A stretch of 64,000 bases of DNA from an uncultured Clostridia bacterium (GCA_934168305.1 CAKPNF010000008.1:4970-68969); one strand, 5' to 3'. Positions 1 to 9,600 are shown, numbered from the stretch's first letter. The notes: generated by a model not told the origin, from the sequence alone. Translations and numbers: made by a program.

Positions 1-12
1 CTTTTTTTCTCA

Positions 13-38
13 TTATCAAATAAAATTATATTTGATAA
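13..38. repeat. Short palindrome at window edge
   Basis: Ten-base arms (TTATCAAATA / TATTTGATAA) around a six-base loop. There is no U-tract on the minus strand after it, so it is weaker as a terminator than the hairpin at 70-95. It could be a second-stage stop for the Tad-like operon or belong to the next gene beyond the window. Confidence 0.35.
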
Positions 39-69
39 ATCATTTTTATTTAATAACTATTTTTTAAAA

Positions 70-95
70 TAGCTTGTAATAAGAATTACAAGCTA
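70..95 (-). terminator. Putative terminator of the Tad-like operon
   Basis: Perfect 11-bp stem (TAGCTTGTAAT / ATTACAAGCTA) with a four-base loop, 21 bases after the last pilin-like gene. On the minus strand it is followed by TTTTAAAAAA, a modest U-tract. It is the likeliest 3' end of the leftward operon. Confidence 0.5.
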
Positions 96-115
96 AAATA
101 TTATATATTAAGTTT

Positions 116-640
116 TTATTTTCCAGTTGCAGTTACTAAACCTCCATGTGATGATGCTATTATGTATGTATCTCTTCCTACTACTGTATAAAAGAAGTTC
201 TTTAATTGTTGAGCAATAGTCTGGTTTGTATTTTTTGCACTAACAGTAATTATATCTCCTTCTTTTAGACAATATTCATTTCCTTCGTTTAATACATTTT
301 CTATTTGTGAATTATACACTGAATAATACACATTATCAGTTGTTTCCATCGTTCCATTCGCTTCTATTGTTTTTCTTTTTGGATTTTCATCTAAAACTTT
401 AACTTCTAATTCTATGTTATAAGTATTTCCTGTTGACCCTATATTTTCTATATATTTACTATATTTGTCAGGTGTAATTTTACCTGTTTCTCTTATATCA
501 TCAACAAATTCTGTCGTTGCTATCTCAACTGTTAGTTGAGATACATCATCTGTTCTGTCTGACATAGTTATAAGTGGGAATATAAACATCAAAATTGCTG
601 CTATTACTATTCCAATAATTGATGTAAGTATATCATCCAT
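116..640 (-). CDS. Membrane-anchored pilin-like protein, last gene of Tad-like locus
   Basis: This 174-residue protein has one hydrophobic segment at about residues 6-27 and an external domain with the pattern EFVDDIRETGKIT, then SKYIENIGSTG and an acidic beta-rich stretch. It is a clear paralogue of the gene at 653-1162, 12 bases upstream, which has the same TGKIT and TG..-VE pattern. The pattern recalls DUF4320/TadE-like minor pilins of Clostridia; that assignment is inference. It lacks the MENA start of the other pilin-like proteins here. No catalytic residues are seen. Likely role: minor pilin or pilus-base subunit. Confidence 0.7.
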   Translation of the reverse strand: MDDILTSIIGIVIAAILMFIFPLITMSDRTDDVSQLTVEIATTEFVDDIRETGKITPDKYSKYIENIGSTGNTYNIELEVKVLDENPKRKTIEANGTMETTDNVYYSVYNSQIENVLNEGNEYCLKEGDIITVSAKNTNQTIAQQLKNFFYTVVGRDTYIIASSHGGLVTATGK

Positions 641-652
641 TATTATTCCTCC

Positions 653-1162
653 TTATTGTACCATCCCCGCTTTAGAGGCAACAACTGTAGCAGTATCATT
701 TCCTACAATTTTATATGCAAATGATTTTAATTGTTGTGCTAATGTTAGATCAGTATTTTTCACTGTTACTAAGACCATATCACCTGTTTTTAATTTTTTA
801 ACTCCACTTTTTTCTAATTCTTCTTCGATTTGTGAAGTATATTCTGAATAATATACATTTTCACCTATTTTATCTTGTGAAACTTGTGATGATGTCTTTA
901 TGTAATCTTTGTCTGCAATTTTTGTTTGCATTTCAACATCAAATATATATCCTGTTGCTGATAAATTTTCTAAAAATTTATTATAATTTTCTTTAGTGAT
1001 TTTTCCTGTAGTTCTAATTTCTTCTACAAAGTCTGTTACAATAGATTCAACTTCTGCCTGTGAAGTTGTATCCACTCTGTCAGCCATAGTCATTAATGGT
1101 ACAACAAATATTAAACCAGCTACTAAAATTATCGCTACTACTGTAATTAATGTATCGCTCAT
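653..1162 (-). CDS. Membrane-anchored pilin-like protein, paralogue of neighbour
   Basis: This 169-residue protein has an N-terminal membrane segment (about residues 5-25) directly followed by TMADRVDTTSQAEVES and then FVEEIRTTGKIT, ATGYIFDVEMQ. It aligns by eye along its whole length with the gene at 116-640, so the two arose by tandem duplication. A GGAGGATAAATA ribosome site precedes the ATG. It sits downstream of the MENA-type pilin genes in the same leftward operon. Probable minor pilin of the Tad-like apparatus, DUF4320-like by pattern only. Confidence 0.7.
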   Translation of the reverse strand: MSDTLITVVAIILVAGLIFVVPLMTMADRVDTTSQAEVESIVTDFVEEIRTTGKITKENYNKFLENLSATGYIFDVEMQTKIADKDYIKTSSQVSQDKIGENVYYSEYTSQIEEELEKSGVKKLKTGDMVLVTVKNTDLTLAQQLKSFAYKIVGNDTATVVASKAGMVQ

Positions 1163-1230
1163 TTATTTATCCTCCTATTACTAATTTCTCATATATTATA
1201 ACATTATTAGATTCTTTTTTCAAGTTTATA

Positions 1231-1821
1231 TTATTTTACTTCATAGGTTATAATTCTTTTTTTCGTTTTATTTAATTCAGGAACGTTTGGATTATCGTTT
1301 TGATAATATACTCCTAAATACTCTATAATATCAGTTTTATTTATTAATTGTTTATATATAGGTTCACAATTACCATCTATACTTATACTAAATTGAGTTT
1401 CAAAATCTTCTTTTGATTTGTTATATTTTCCATATAAAACTCCCTGCAAAAATTCAGCCTTTTTTTCATCATTTGCTAACGCAAGATTATTACTATCAAT
1501 ATTTTCAAGATCAAGTGAATATTTATCCGTTCCATTTACTTTATATATTGGTTTATTTAATCCCACAAAAACAATCTTATAGTTCTCTAAATATGCCCTA
1601 TATATTGATGGTATTATTGTTTCCAATCCTACATTTCTTGATTGTCCATTTCCTTCATAATAATAGTTACCATCTATATATGATGTTTCTCTATCTCTAT
1701 AGTCTATTATAGTATCAGCACTTTCCCTTACTTGTCCAAAAGCAAAAATAATAATGGAAATTGCTAATACAAATAGTAGTACGGCTCCTGCCATCTTTAA
1801 CGCATCTGCTGCATTTTCCAT
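1231..1821 (-). CDS. Pilin-like protein with MENAADAL start
   Basis: The 196-residue protein starts MENAADALKMAGAVLLFVLA, then a hydrophobic helix to about residue 30 and an external domain (RETSYIDGNYYYEG...VGLETIIPSIYRAYLEN). The MENA-x-x-AL-x-MAG start is shared with three other proteins of the operon. It resembles a type IV or Tad pilin helix, but lacks the usual G/xxxxE cleavage site because the glutamate is residue 2. It is the largest but one of the set and may be a minor or tip subunit. Confidence 0.7.
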   Translation of the reverse strand: MENAADALKMAGAVLLFVLAISIIIFAFGQVRESADTIIDYRDRETSYIDGNYYYEGNGQSRNVGLETIIPSIYRAYLENYKIVFVGLNKPIYKVNGTDKYSLDLENIDSNNLALANDEKKAEFLQGVLYGKYNKSKEDFETQFSISIDGNCEPIYKQLINKTDIIEYLGVYYQNDNPNVPELNKTKKRIITYEVK

Positions 1822-1840
1822 TATTATTCCTCCTTAATGA

Positions 1841-2263
1841 TTATTGTTTTTCTATTTTTATCTTATTAATATATCCACTGCCACTATCATAAGTAACTGT
1901 TACTTTATATCTTGCAGAAGATGCTATAGAAGTTGTTTGGTATGTATATGCCGTATTTTTTCCATCACTTCCAGTTGCCGCATTACCAGCTCCTTCTAAC
2001 TGTATATTTCTATCATTTCCTTCTTGTACATCTGAAATATTACTTGAATTTACTTCTTGAATTAATGATTTTATTTCAGAACCTTTTCTTATTCCTTCAT
2101 ATTTTGTAAATTGACTGTTAAAAGCGTTTATCTCAGCTTTTGACATTCCACTATTTTTTGTAACATCCTGTGCTTGGGTAAATACCATTATCCCCAATGA
2201 TATTAATAATATTGCTAATAATATAGCTCCTGCTATAATTAATGCTTTTGATGCATTCTCCAT
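1841..2263 (-). CDS. Pilin-like protein with MENASKAL start
   Basis: The 140-residue protein starts MENASKALIIAGAILLAILL with a single long hydrophobic helix, then NAFNSQFTKYEGIRKGSEIKSLI[...] and ends GYINKIKIEKQ. The motif F-N-x-x-F-x-x-Y-x-G followed by an I-x-x-L helix is shared with the genes at 2845, 3298 and, more weakly, 2335. This common fold plus the pilus assembly genes upstream argue for pilin or pseudopilin function. It is one of the two shortest MENA proteins (the other, at 2845, has 149 residues) and a fair candidate for the major subunit (inference). Confidence 0.7.
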   Translation of the reverse strand: MENASKALIIAGAILLAILLISLGIMVFTQAQDVTKNSGMSKAEINAFNSQFTKYEGIRKGSEIKSLIQEVNSSNISDVQEGNDRNIQLEGAGNAATGSDGKNTAYTYQTTSIASSARYKVTVTYDSGSGYINKIKIEKQ

Positions 2264-2334
2264 CTCTTTTTCCTCCTTAGTTTTTTATTTTATATATTCA
2301 CATACTAACCTATGCTAGTAAGATTAATAACTTT

Positions 2335-2769
2335 TTATTCTGATATTTGTTCAAATAACAAATACTTAACCTTATTTGTAGATTTATGATATTTTATATC
2401 CACACACTTAAATTTTATATTACCAAAATTATTTATAAAATTTTGAATTCCTTTACTATAGATTTTTTCCATTTGATATATAGTATCATTATCAGTTATT
2501 TTTATTTCAATACTGATTGAATTTTTGTCATTATTTAAATAAATCCCTTTATTATTTGTTTCAACATCATTTTTTTCATTATTATTTACTGCCCTGTTTA
2601 TTATAGTAGCCAAATCAGTACCATATACTTCTTCATTTAAATACTTTTCAAATTCTAAATTTGCTTTTTTTGCCATATTATACTCAGCTTTATAATTTAA
2701 ATATAAGTAAAAGACAGTACATATAACAATTACTATAATTACAAAAAATATCATTATTTTTTTCATCAT
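2335..2769 (-). CDS. Membrane-anchored protein related to the pilin set
   Basis: The 144-residue protein has an N-terminal membrane helix (MMKKIMIFFVIIVIVICTVF) but not the MENASKAL start. Its external part keeps the LEFEKYLNEEVYGTDLATII and KYLLFEQ ends that match the FNxxFxxY...L and GKVKxIxF patterns of the MENA proteins. It is flanked by gaps of about 70 bases on both sides, unlike the tightly packed neighbours. It may be a diverged minor pilin or an assembly factor. Confidence 0.6.
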   Translation of the reverse strand: MMKKIMIFFVIIVIVICTVFYLYLNYKAEYNMAKKANLEFEKYLNEEVYGTDLATIINRAVNNNEKNDVETNNKGIYLNNDKNSISIEIKITDNDTIYQMEKIYSKGIQNFINNFGNIKFKCVDIKYHKSTNKVKYLLFEQISE

Positions 2770-2844
2770 TTTTCCTTTATATTATAACATTGCATTCTTC
2801 TTTTTTCAACATTTTTTTAAATTTATTATACTTTTAATTTGATA

Positions 2845-3294
2845 TTAATTTACCTCTTTAAAAACAATTGATTTTACTTTTCCTCTTTCATTGTACTCTA
2901 TACCACTACACATGAATTTTTTTAATATTCCATTTGTAGAAGGATATTTGTTTATTAGTTCTTGGTTTTTTAAATTAGTACAATTTTTATTATCAATTTT
3001 AACATTTATCTGTTCATCTTCTACATCTTTATAATATTCATTATTTTCTTTTGCATAACTAGCAAGAGTGATTATGTCATATATTGTAATTTTCCAATTT
3101 CCATCTTTGTCTTTATATTCTTCATATGATGTGAATTTTGAATTAAATTCTGTTATTTGTTTTTGTGAGTTTTGAGCATTAATTTGAGCAGATGTAGTAC
3201 CAAAATCCGTAAACAAGTATACCGCTAATGATATAATTAAAATACCTATTAACACTCCACCTGCCATAATTAAAGCTTTTGATGCGTTTTCCAT
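2845..3294 (-). CDS. Pilin-like protein with MENASKAL start
   Basis: The 149-residue protein starts MENASKALIMAGGVLIGILI, continues with one membrane helix, then ITEFNSKFTSYEEYKDKDG, YDIITLASYAKENNEY, and ends ERGKVKSIVFKEVN. It shares all three landmarks (MENA start, FNxxFxxY, GKVKxIxF end) with the gene 3 bases upstream at 3298-3933. It is translated in tight coupling with that gene. Probable pilin or pseudopilin. Confidence 0.7.
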   Translation of the reverse strand: MENASKALIMAGGVLIGILIISLAVYLFTDFGTTSAQINAQNSQKQITEFNSKFTSYEEYKDKDGNWKITIYDIITLASYAKENNEYYKDVEDEQINVKIDNKNCTNLKNQELINKYPSTNGILKKFMCSGIEYNERGKVKSIVFKEVN

Positions 3295-3297
3295 AAA

Positions 3298-3933
3298 TCA
3301 CCTCTTAACAAATTTAAATGATAATTCTTTAACTTGACCATCATCGTGATATTTAGGTTCTTCTTTACTTTTAAAAGTTGATGCTTTAAATTCAGAATAT
3401 TCCCTATAATCTTCTATGTCTTTTACTGCAAGCTTCCCATCATATTTTTTTCCTAAAATATCGCCAATTGTCTTATTTCCATTTACAATACTATCATAAT
3501 TAGATGATAATTCATCCATTTTAGAAAGAGTATATGTATTTTCTAAACTAGAGAATTTTTTTATTGTTTTCATAAAGTCATTATCATAATTTTTTATTTC
3601 ATAACTATTAGAACCAAATAATTTACTAAAATCATTTACATCTATATTTAATGTAATTTTTTTACTATAATCTATAGAATTTAATATTCCATTTTTACTA
3701 TTAAAATTAATAACTTTATTTGCTAAACTTATAATATCAACACCTTTTATATTTCCTTCTGTATATCTAACAAAATCTATATTAAACTCAGCAATTTCAG
3801 AAGTTTTTTTAATACCTTGATTTCCCTTTTCATAATCACCAATTTGATTGAACATAAGTACAAGTGCCCCTATAACAAGTAAAGCAATTAACATTCCACC
3901 TGCCATTAATAATGCTTTTGATGCATTCTCCAT
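3298..3933 (-). CDS. Pilin-like protein with MENASKAL start
   Basis: The 211-residue protein begins MENASKALLMAGGMLIALLV, has one N-terminal helix and the AEFNIDFVRYTEGNIKGVDI motif, a long middle insert, and ends DGQVKELSFKFVKR. It is the first and largest pilin-like gene after the platform protein at 3959-6043, 25 bases away. Larger size and first position suggest an initiating or tip subunit; this is inference. Confidence 0.7.
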   Translation of the reverse strand: MENASKALLMAGGMLIALLVIGALVLMFNQIGDYEKGNQGIKKTSEIAEFNIDFVRYTEGNIKGVDIISLANKVINFNSKNGILNSIDYSKKITLNIDVNDFSKLFGSNSYEIKNYDNDFMKTIKKFSSLENTYTLSKMDELSSNYDSIVNGNKTIGDILGKKYDGKLAVKDIEDYREYSEFKASTFKSKEEPKYHDDGQVKELSFKFVKR

Positions 3934-3958
3934 AATATTTTATCCTTTCGTTAATATT

Positions 3959-6043
3959 TTAAAAAGTTGTTGAAGACATACTACCCATTGTAGATGACAT
4001 ACTTGTAAGTCCTATAAATACTAATGGTATAATTAAATATCCTACGAATAGGCAAACCATAGGAGCAAAACCAATTACTTTTCCTATCATAGCTTTTCTT
4101 GATATTAATCTTTCATTTGATTCTTTTCTCTTATCTCTATAATATTCTCTCTCTGAATCTAATTCATCAAATGCATCTTTAATTGGTATTTTTTCAACAG
4201 CCGCTTGCATACTTTCAACAATTCTTATTAAAGGCATATATGATATTTCATTTTTTAATTCTTCCAATGCCTCCCATGCACCAGCTTCATAGTTATTAAC
4301 ACATCTTGTAATCTGACTCTTGAATATATTTGAATATCTTTCTAGCCATTCAAGAATTATTTCAACATTAACTCTTTCTATCCTCATAAGCATAAGTATA
4401 ATAGTCTGGAATTGCATTACTTCATCTTCCATTTCTAATTTTCTCATTTTAGACTGGAACATTAAAATCCATATTTGAGACATATATCCTATTATTGCAA
4501 ATACAAATGCTAATAAAAGTTCGAACCATTTAAAAGATTCACTATTTACAACTTTTAATTTATTGAATATTCTTTTTGCAGATTTTGTTATTTCCTCATC
4601 TTTAGCATCTTTATAATATTTTGATACTCTTAATGCTTTTTCAACATCATCTACAGTTGTATTAACTTTTCCTCTAAACATGTCTAAGAAAATATTATCT
4701 TGCTTTGTTAGTTCCATTGCCTTTTTTTCATCTTTTGCAGACATTCCACTAATTAGATTGTAATCAGATGTTGGTTGAGTATATTCATAATTTATTGCTA
4801 TTTGATGCAAATACATAAATACAAATATAGAAGCAACAAATGTAACAACAGCAATACAAATTCTATTTATATATACCCATTCCATTTTTAAAGGTGATGC
4901 TGCATCCTTAAGTAAGTCTTTTACCTTTTTATATTCTTTTGTTCCATCTTTTGGCAAAAACAAATCTATTATCTTTCTTGCAAATTTATTTTTATATACT
5001 TTTTCTTGCCATGGATTTTCAATATTTTTTGTATTCATATTTACTGAACCATTATCTTTTAATTTTCTAACTAATACATAAGAGACAAAAGTTATTACTA
5101 AAATTAATATTTGAACTATCATTCCAGACTTTCCACAATACCAATTTCTAACAAAAGAAAAGTTTGAAATTGCCCAATTTTTTAATGGTTCCAATAGTAA
5201 TACTGGTGCTATTGATATAAAAGATAAACTTCTAAACACATAATTTAATTTATCTCTTTTTAGTATTTCAATTTGCATTTCTTGTGTTATATTATCAACA
5301 TTTTTTAAATATAATGATGCACCATCAACTTTTCTATCACCAAATTCTTTTGTTAAATATGATAGTCCTGCAAATTCTTTTAAGAAATTGTTTGGTGCTA
5401 CATCATAATATTTTTCAAGTTCAGTTTCTGGATCATCTGAAGTTAAAATATCATATATTTTCTCACCTTGTCTAGATATTTCTTTTTCATCATCTTGTGA
5501 TACCTGATAAATAGCCTCTTCAACCATGTTATATTCATGATATGCATGTCTAATTTCTGAAAAAAAGTCTAATTGTTGTATTAACAATGCATCATCTTTT
5601 TTATCAACTGAACTTTCTATTAATATATCTACCATAAATAATTCAAATATTAACAATATGAACATTAGCAAATAGTTACTTTTTGTTAATAATATTGTAA
5701 TAATGGCCAATGGAAGTAAAATCACAAGTGCTTTTGTAATTATTTTTGCTGAATCCCTTCTGGTTGCATATTCATCATCTATATTTAATATTTCAAGTCT
5801 TCTTCTTAATTTTAATATGTATCTTTTTATAAATGGAATTCTTGAATATGTAATATATAGTTTTTGATATAATATTTCCGCTGAAAAATTACTTGTTTTT
5901 GTTCCTTTTTGAAGTTTCTGTATTTTTTTATATTCAGATTTTTGCATTTTTTTTGTTAGTATGTAATATGCTATTCCAATCACAACTATTAATGCTACTG
6001 AAACTCCCATTATAATATATATCGTTTCATTTGACACTTGCAT
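3959..6043 (-). CDS. Fused TadB/TadC-like inner-membrane platform protein
   Basis: This 694-residue protein spans what is usually two proteins in Tad systems. An N-terminal helix (about 5-27) is followed by a first membrane pair (about 103-140), a cytoplasmic helical domain, membrane segments near 280-330 and 400-420, a second T2SSF-type helical domain (EMEDEVMQFQTIILMLMRIE, AFDELDSEREYYRDKRKESN) and a C-terminal pair near 655-690. The last motif is typical of GspF/TadC proteins that contact the ATPase. It follows the ATPase gene by 17 bases. Likely the pilus assembly platform; the fusion is visible, the function is by family and context. Confidence 0.75.
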   Translation of the reverse strand: MQVSNETIYIIMGVSVALIVVIGIAYYILTKKMQKSEYKKIQKLQKGTKTSNFSAEILYQKLYITYSRIPFIKRYILKLRRRLEILNIDDEYATRRDSAKIITKALVILLPLAIITILLTKSNYLLMFILLIFELFMVDILIESSVDKKDDALLIQQLDFFSEIRHAYHEYNMVEEAIYQVSQDDEKEISRQGEKIYDILTSDDPETELEKYYDVAPNNFLKEFAGLSYLTKEFGDRKVDGASLYLKNVDNITQEMQIEILKRDKLNYVFRSLSFISIAPVLLLEPLKNWAISNFSFVRNWYCGKSGMIVQILILVITFVSYVLVRKLKDNGSVNMNTKNIENPWQEKVYKNKFARKIIDLFLPKDGTKEYKKVKDLLKDAASPLKMEWVYINRICIAVVTFVASIFVFMYLHQIAINYEYTQPTSDYNLISGMSAKDEKKAMELTKQDNIFLDMFRGKVNTTVDDVEKALRVSKYYKDAKDEEITKSAKRIFNKLKVVNSESFKWFELLLAFVFAIIGYMSQIWILMFQSKMRKLEMEDEVMQFQTIILMLMRIERVNVEIILEWLERYSNIFKSQITRCVNNYEAGAWEALEELKNEISYMPLIRIVESMQAAVEKIPIKDAFDELDSEREYYRDKRKESNERLISRKAMIGKVIGFAPMVCLFVGYLIIPLVFIGLTSMSSTMGSMSSTTF

Positions 6044-6060
6044 CTCACCTCCAACTTATT

Positions 6061-8037
6061 CTATATTTCTTGTTTCTTTGGTTTTCTACCCCTTTTTTTA
6101 GGTACATCTTCTTCTATATTTGTTGACACTAAAACAGATTCTTTAGTTTTTGATTTTTTCCAATGTTTTTCAACAAATCTATCAAAACCGTCTAAGTCTG
6201 TTTCGTCCATATTTTCCCTTATTCCAATTAAGTTTGCTTCTGTTATTGGATTTGTGATTATATACTCTCCATCTACATATTCAAGTATATTCCTATATGT
6301 ATATAATTGTTTATCTGTAACTTTTTCAAAATAATGTGTTGCATTATCAAAGAATTTATCAAATTTTCCTTCTAATGTTTTTTCATTTCTATGATCAAAT
6401 GTATATTCATTTTTGTCTTCTATTGGTATACATTCTGTTATTCTTTCAACATATCTTTTTCCTCTAAAGTCTTTCTTTAAGTGGATATCAAAATTTAATA
6501 CTTGTACAACTTGTTCTTCCGCTGTTTTTTCATTTTTAAATACACCTGTTCTAAGCATTGAGTTTCTTAATGCTGTTACTAAATCTGGAAATGTTTTTGC
6601 ATGGTGAGTAAATAATGTAAATTTAGATGCAACCTGTGCTGCTTGTATCATCCAAGATGCTACGGGGTCTGTTGCAACCTCACCTATGATATTAACAGAA
6701 CCATCTGTTTTCTTTTGAACATCTAGACCTTCTTGTCCAGATATTGTGTCTGTTTCACGGAATGTTAATATGTTTCTTGTTGGGTATATTTTTCTTAGAT
6801 GTAACTCGAACGCTGTTTCTTGAACCCTTATGTTCATTGTTTCATATATATTTTCTATCATACCCATAAGCATTGTTGTTTTACCACAACCTTGCTCACC
6901 AGTAATTGATATAATTCTTGCACCTTTTACCAAATATTTTAGTAATTCAATTGATTCATCACATCCAGGCTCTCCTTTGAACCATTGCTCTAATGTTGAA
7001 CGTTTTACATCGAACTTTCTTACGAAGAATGCCCATGTTTCAGAGAAACTTGGTCTTACAACAACTACACGAGAACCATCTTTCATTTCATTGATTTTAT
7101 AACCATTTGTGTCTGATAATTGTCCTGGATTATTATATTTATAAATATTTTGGCACACTCTTTTTAATTCTGATTCTGTACCAAAGCTTAAAAATGCTAG
7201 ACGAATTGATTTACCTTGGAAGAATATCCAAATACTATCACACGCTCTTGGAACCTTATGTTCTGAAACTTGTGCTAAGTAATCAGAATCAGCTGTTTGT
7301 GCCACTTGGCTCATAAAGCTTTCTGGTAATCCAGATACACCACCAGATACACCATCAATATTCATATCTCTAATTTCATCAATACTACTATATCCTTTAT
7401 AGTATTGATAAATTCTTTGTACAACTATTGATAATTTATCTGAAAAATTCAACTGCAAATTTTCTTTTTCAAATATATCTTCAATCTCTTGTGATGTAAT
7501 AACATATGATGGTTTTGTTTCACCTTCAATATATTTTAGTTCAGCTAAATTATATTTTTTTATTATCTCTGTTAAAGCTTCATATCCAAAATCTTTTTTA
7601 TACATATATATAAGAATATCAAATTTATCTTGTGCAGTTAATAAAGAAGGAATATCAAATGGTATTGCTTTTGATATATTTGCTTCATTTACTCCATATT
7701 CTTTTGATAATAAATCAAATATTAATTCTTTTACATATTTTTTATCATTAACATCTCCATATGTACAACCTTTTAATGCTTTCTTTAATTCATATTTTTT
7801 ATTTTTTCTTCTCTTTAATTCTTCTTCTGAAAGACCTATATCATATAAATTTACCTTTGTTATTTCATCCAATCTTCTTTTAACAAACTCTTTCATTTTT
7901 TCAAGTGTATAAGTCTTATCATCTACATCAATTGTTTTTTCTGTTGGTGCTTCACGTTTTTTTTGAATCACATAATACATTGCTGCACCTGCTATAATTA
8001 AAACAACTAAAATTAATAGTATATTTGTTATAGTCAT
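6061..8037 (-). CDS. cpaF: CpaF/TadA-like secretion ATPase with N-terminal membrane anchor
   Basis: This is the 658-residue traffic ATPase of the Tad-like system. Walker A is GEQGCGKTT near residue 383; an aspartate/glutamate-rich Walker B region follows (NIIGEVATDPVASWMIQAA), then the HHAKTF histidine box typical of CpaF/TadA. It powers pilin polymerisation at the inner face of the membrane. Unusually it starts with a clear membrane helix (NILLILVVLIIAGAAMYYV) before about 350 residues of N-terminal domain; most family members are soluble. The C-terminus ends with a basic KKRGRKPKK tail. Confidence 0.85.
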   Translation of the reverse strand: MTITNILLILVVLIIAGAAMYYVIQKKREAPTEKTIDVDDKTYTLEKMKEFVKRRLDEITKVNLYDIGLSEEELKRRKNKKYELKKALKGCTYGDVNDKKYVKELIFDLLSKEYGVNEANISKAIPFDIPSLLTAQDKFDILIYMYKKDFGYEALTEIIKKYNLAELKYIEGETKPSYVITSQEIEDIFEKENLQLNFSDKLSIVVQRIYQYYKGYSSIDEIRDMNIDGVSGGVSGLPESFMSQVAQTADSDYLAQVSEHKVPRACDSIWIFFQGKSIRLAFLSFGTESELKRVCQNIYKYNNPGQLSDTNGYKINEMKDGSRVVVVRPSFSETWAFFVRKFDVKRSTLEQWFKGEPGCDESIELLKYLVKGARIISITGEQGCGKTTMLMGMIENIYETMNIRVQETAFELHLRKIYPTRNILTFRETDTISGQEGLDVQKKTDGSVNIIGEVATDPVASWMIQAAQVASKFTLFTHHAKTFPDLVTALRNSMLRTGVFKNEKTAEEQVVQVLNFDIHLKKDFRGKRYVERITECIPIEDKNEYTFDHRNEKTLEGKFDKFFDNATHYFEKVTDKQLYTYRNILEYVDGEYIITNPITEANLIGIRENMDETDLDGFDRFVEKHWKKSKTKESVLVSTNIEEDVPKKRGRKPKKQEI

Positions 8038-8053
8038 TGATATCCTCCTCTCT

Positions 8054-8905
8054 TTATATTATTGTTTGTAATTCTTGAAGTCTATATATAATGTTTTCAG
8101 ATGCTCTTTTTATTTCTTCTATAAAAATCGCATTTCTATCTTCAGAATCTATTGTTTTTCTAAGGCTTAGAAACAAATCTGGTACTCCTGCTTCATTTGT
8201 TGCCTCAAAATAAAGTGTATTATATGGTATTGTTAATACCTGATTTTTTTCTTCTAAAAATCTTGTTATATTTTTTGAATTATATTTTGAATATTTATCA
8301 TATTTTCCTACTAATATGAGTGATTTTGGTGATTTTAACAATTCGCTTTTTTCTTTTTTTTCTTTTAATTTTTTCAAACTATTATAGTTTTGACTTGTAT
8401 TTACTATTACCAAATCAGATTCATCTACTATTTGTTGTCTTATTTGTTCATCAAGATTATTATCTAAATCTACAAAAACTTTATCATAATACATATTTGC
8501 TACATTTATTAAATCAACATATTCTTCCGCAATTTCTTTTTCATTATTATTTTGATTTTCTTCTACCCCAAGAAGTATTTCAAGTCTATCTTTAAATACA
8601 ACTCTAGTATAATTAGTTATCATTTCTGGTGTTAATTTATTACTTCTTGCAACTCTAACTAGTCCTTCTATTCCGTTTCCACCATCAATAAGAGATTTAT
8701 TATTATTACCAAATATACCTAATCTAAATTTTTTTATCTCTTTATCTTCAAAAAAACAAGATTTCAATTTTCCCTCTTTATTGGTTGTTGATATAATCAA
8801 TATCTTATTATTGTACTCAATTGCCATATGTGTAGCAATTGCAGCCAAAGACATTGTTTTTCCTGTTTCTTCTTTTACGCTATTAACAAATGTTATTACT
8901 GACAT
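8054..8905 (-). CDS. TadZ/CpaE-like MinD-family NTPase
   Basis: This 283-residue protein starts MSVITFVNSVKEETGKTMSL, a deviant Walker A (KxxxxGKT) as in ParA/MinD proteins, followed by a VFVDLDNNL switch-like segment near residue 145. TadZ/CpaE proteins of this type localise Tad pilus machines at the membrane. It lies two bases downstream of a second, degenerate paralogue and just before the ATPase gene, as expected for a Tad locus. The P-loop is intact here, so this is probably the nucleotide-binding partner. Confidence 0.7.
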   Translation of the reverse strand: MSVITFVNSVKEETGKTMSLAAIATHMAIEYNNKILIISTTNKEGKLKSCFFEDKEIKKFRLGIFGNNNKSLIDGGNGIEGLVRVARSNKLTPEMITNYTRVVFKDRLEILLGVEENQNNNEKEIAEEYVDLINVANMYYDKVFVDLDNNLDEQIRQQIVDESDLVIVNTSQNYNSLKKLKEKKEKSELLKSPKSLILVGKYDKYSKYNSKNITRFLEEKNQVLTIPYNTLYFEATNEAGVPDLFLSLRKTIDSEDRNAIFIEEIKRASENIIYRLQELQTII

Positions 8906-8907
8906 TG

Positions 8908-9600
8908 TTATACTCCTCTTTCTATTATTTTGATAGCTTTTCTTATGTCTGAATCATTTCTTTGGTTTAAAATTTGTTGTACTATAAATCCTATATTGTC
9001 TTTATATTGTACGCTTAACCTTTTAAATTTAATCTTTTGTACTCTTTGGTTTTCTGTTATAACGCTTAAATCACCGTTTTCTATTGGAAAATATATTCTT
9101 TCTTCATCCCATGTAATTTTGCATCCTAATGAAAGAAAATTTAAATAATCGTCTTCTTCCTTAAGCATTTCTTTTGCAAATAATATTTTTGTCAAATTTA
9201 ATTTATTTTTTAGGTTTTGTAATATTTCTATTCCTTTTTTTAAAGAAAATATATCAAATGATGTTACAAAATAATTTTTGTCTGATGTACTAAGTTCAAG
9301 TTTTTCTATTCTTTCTTCAGTATCACAATCAATTAATACAATATCATATGGTAATTCTCCAACTATTCCATCATATTGTTTTATTTCTTCTAGACTATTA
9401 AATCCTATCGCTACATCTATATCCTCAAAAGAAGTTATATATGATACTGTAGGATTTATTGATGGTACTACATATCTGGCTTTTTGATTTATTGTTGAAT
9501 CTATTATTAATACTCTGTTTTTCATGACTGTTAGTATTTTAGCTATATTTAATAACATATCTGTTTTATCATAAGCGCCTATAAATCCTATTTTTTTCAT
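8908..9600 (-). CDS. Degenerate TadZ/CpaE-like protein
   Basis: Starting at the ATG preceded by AAAGGAAGG (an earlier in-frame ATG has no ribosome site), the protein has 230 residues. MKKIGFIGAYDKTDMLLNIA looks like the first strand and P-loop of a MinD/ParA fold, but lysine-threonine of the loop is lost (GAYDKTDM instead of GKT). The strand PYDIVLIDCDTEE is the usual DxD switch position. It is translated together with the intact TadZ-like protein and may be its inactive partner. Function inferred from place and fold pattern. Confidence 0.6.
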   Translation of the reverse strand: MKKIGFIGAYDKTDMLLNIAKILTVMKNRVLIIDSTINQKARYVVPSINPTVSYITSFEDIDVAIGFNSLEEIKQYDGIVGELPYDIVLIDCDTEERIEKLELSTSDKNYFVTSFDIFSLKKGIEILQNLKNKLNLTKILFAKEMLKEEDDYLNFLSLGCKITWDEERIYFPIENGDLSVITENQRVQKIKFKRLSVQYKDNIGFIVQQILNQRNDSDIRKAIKIIERGV

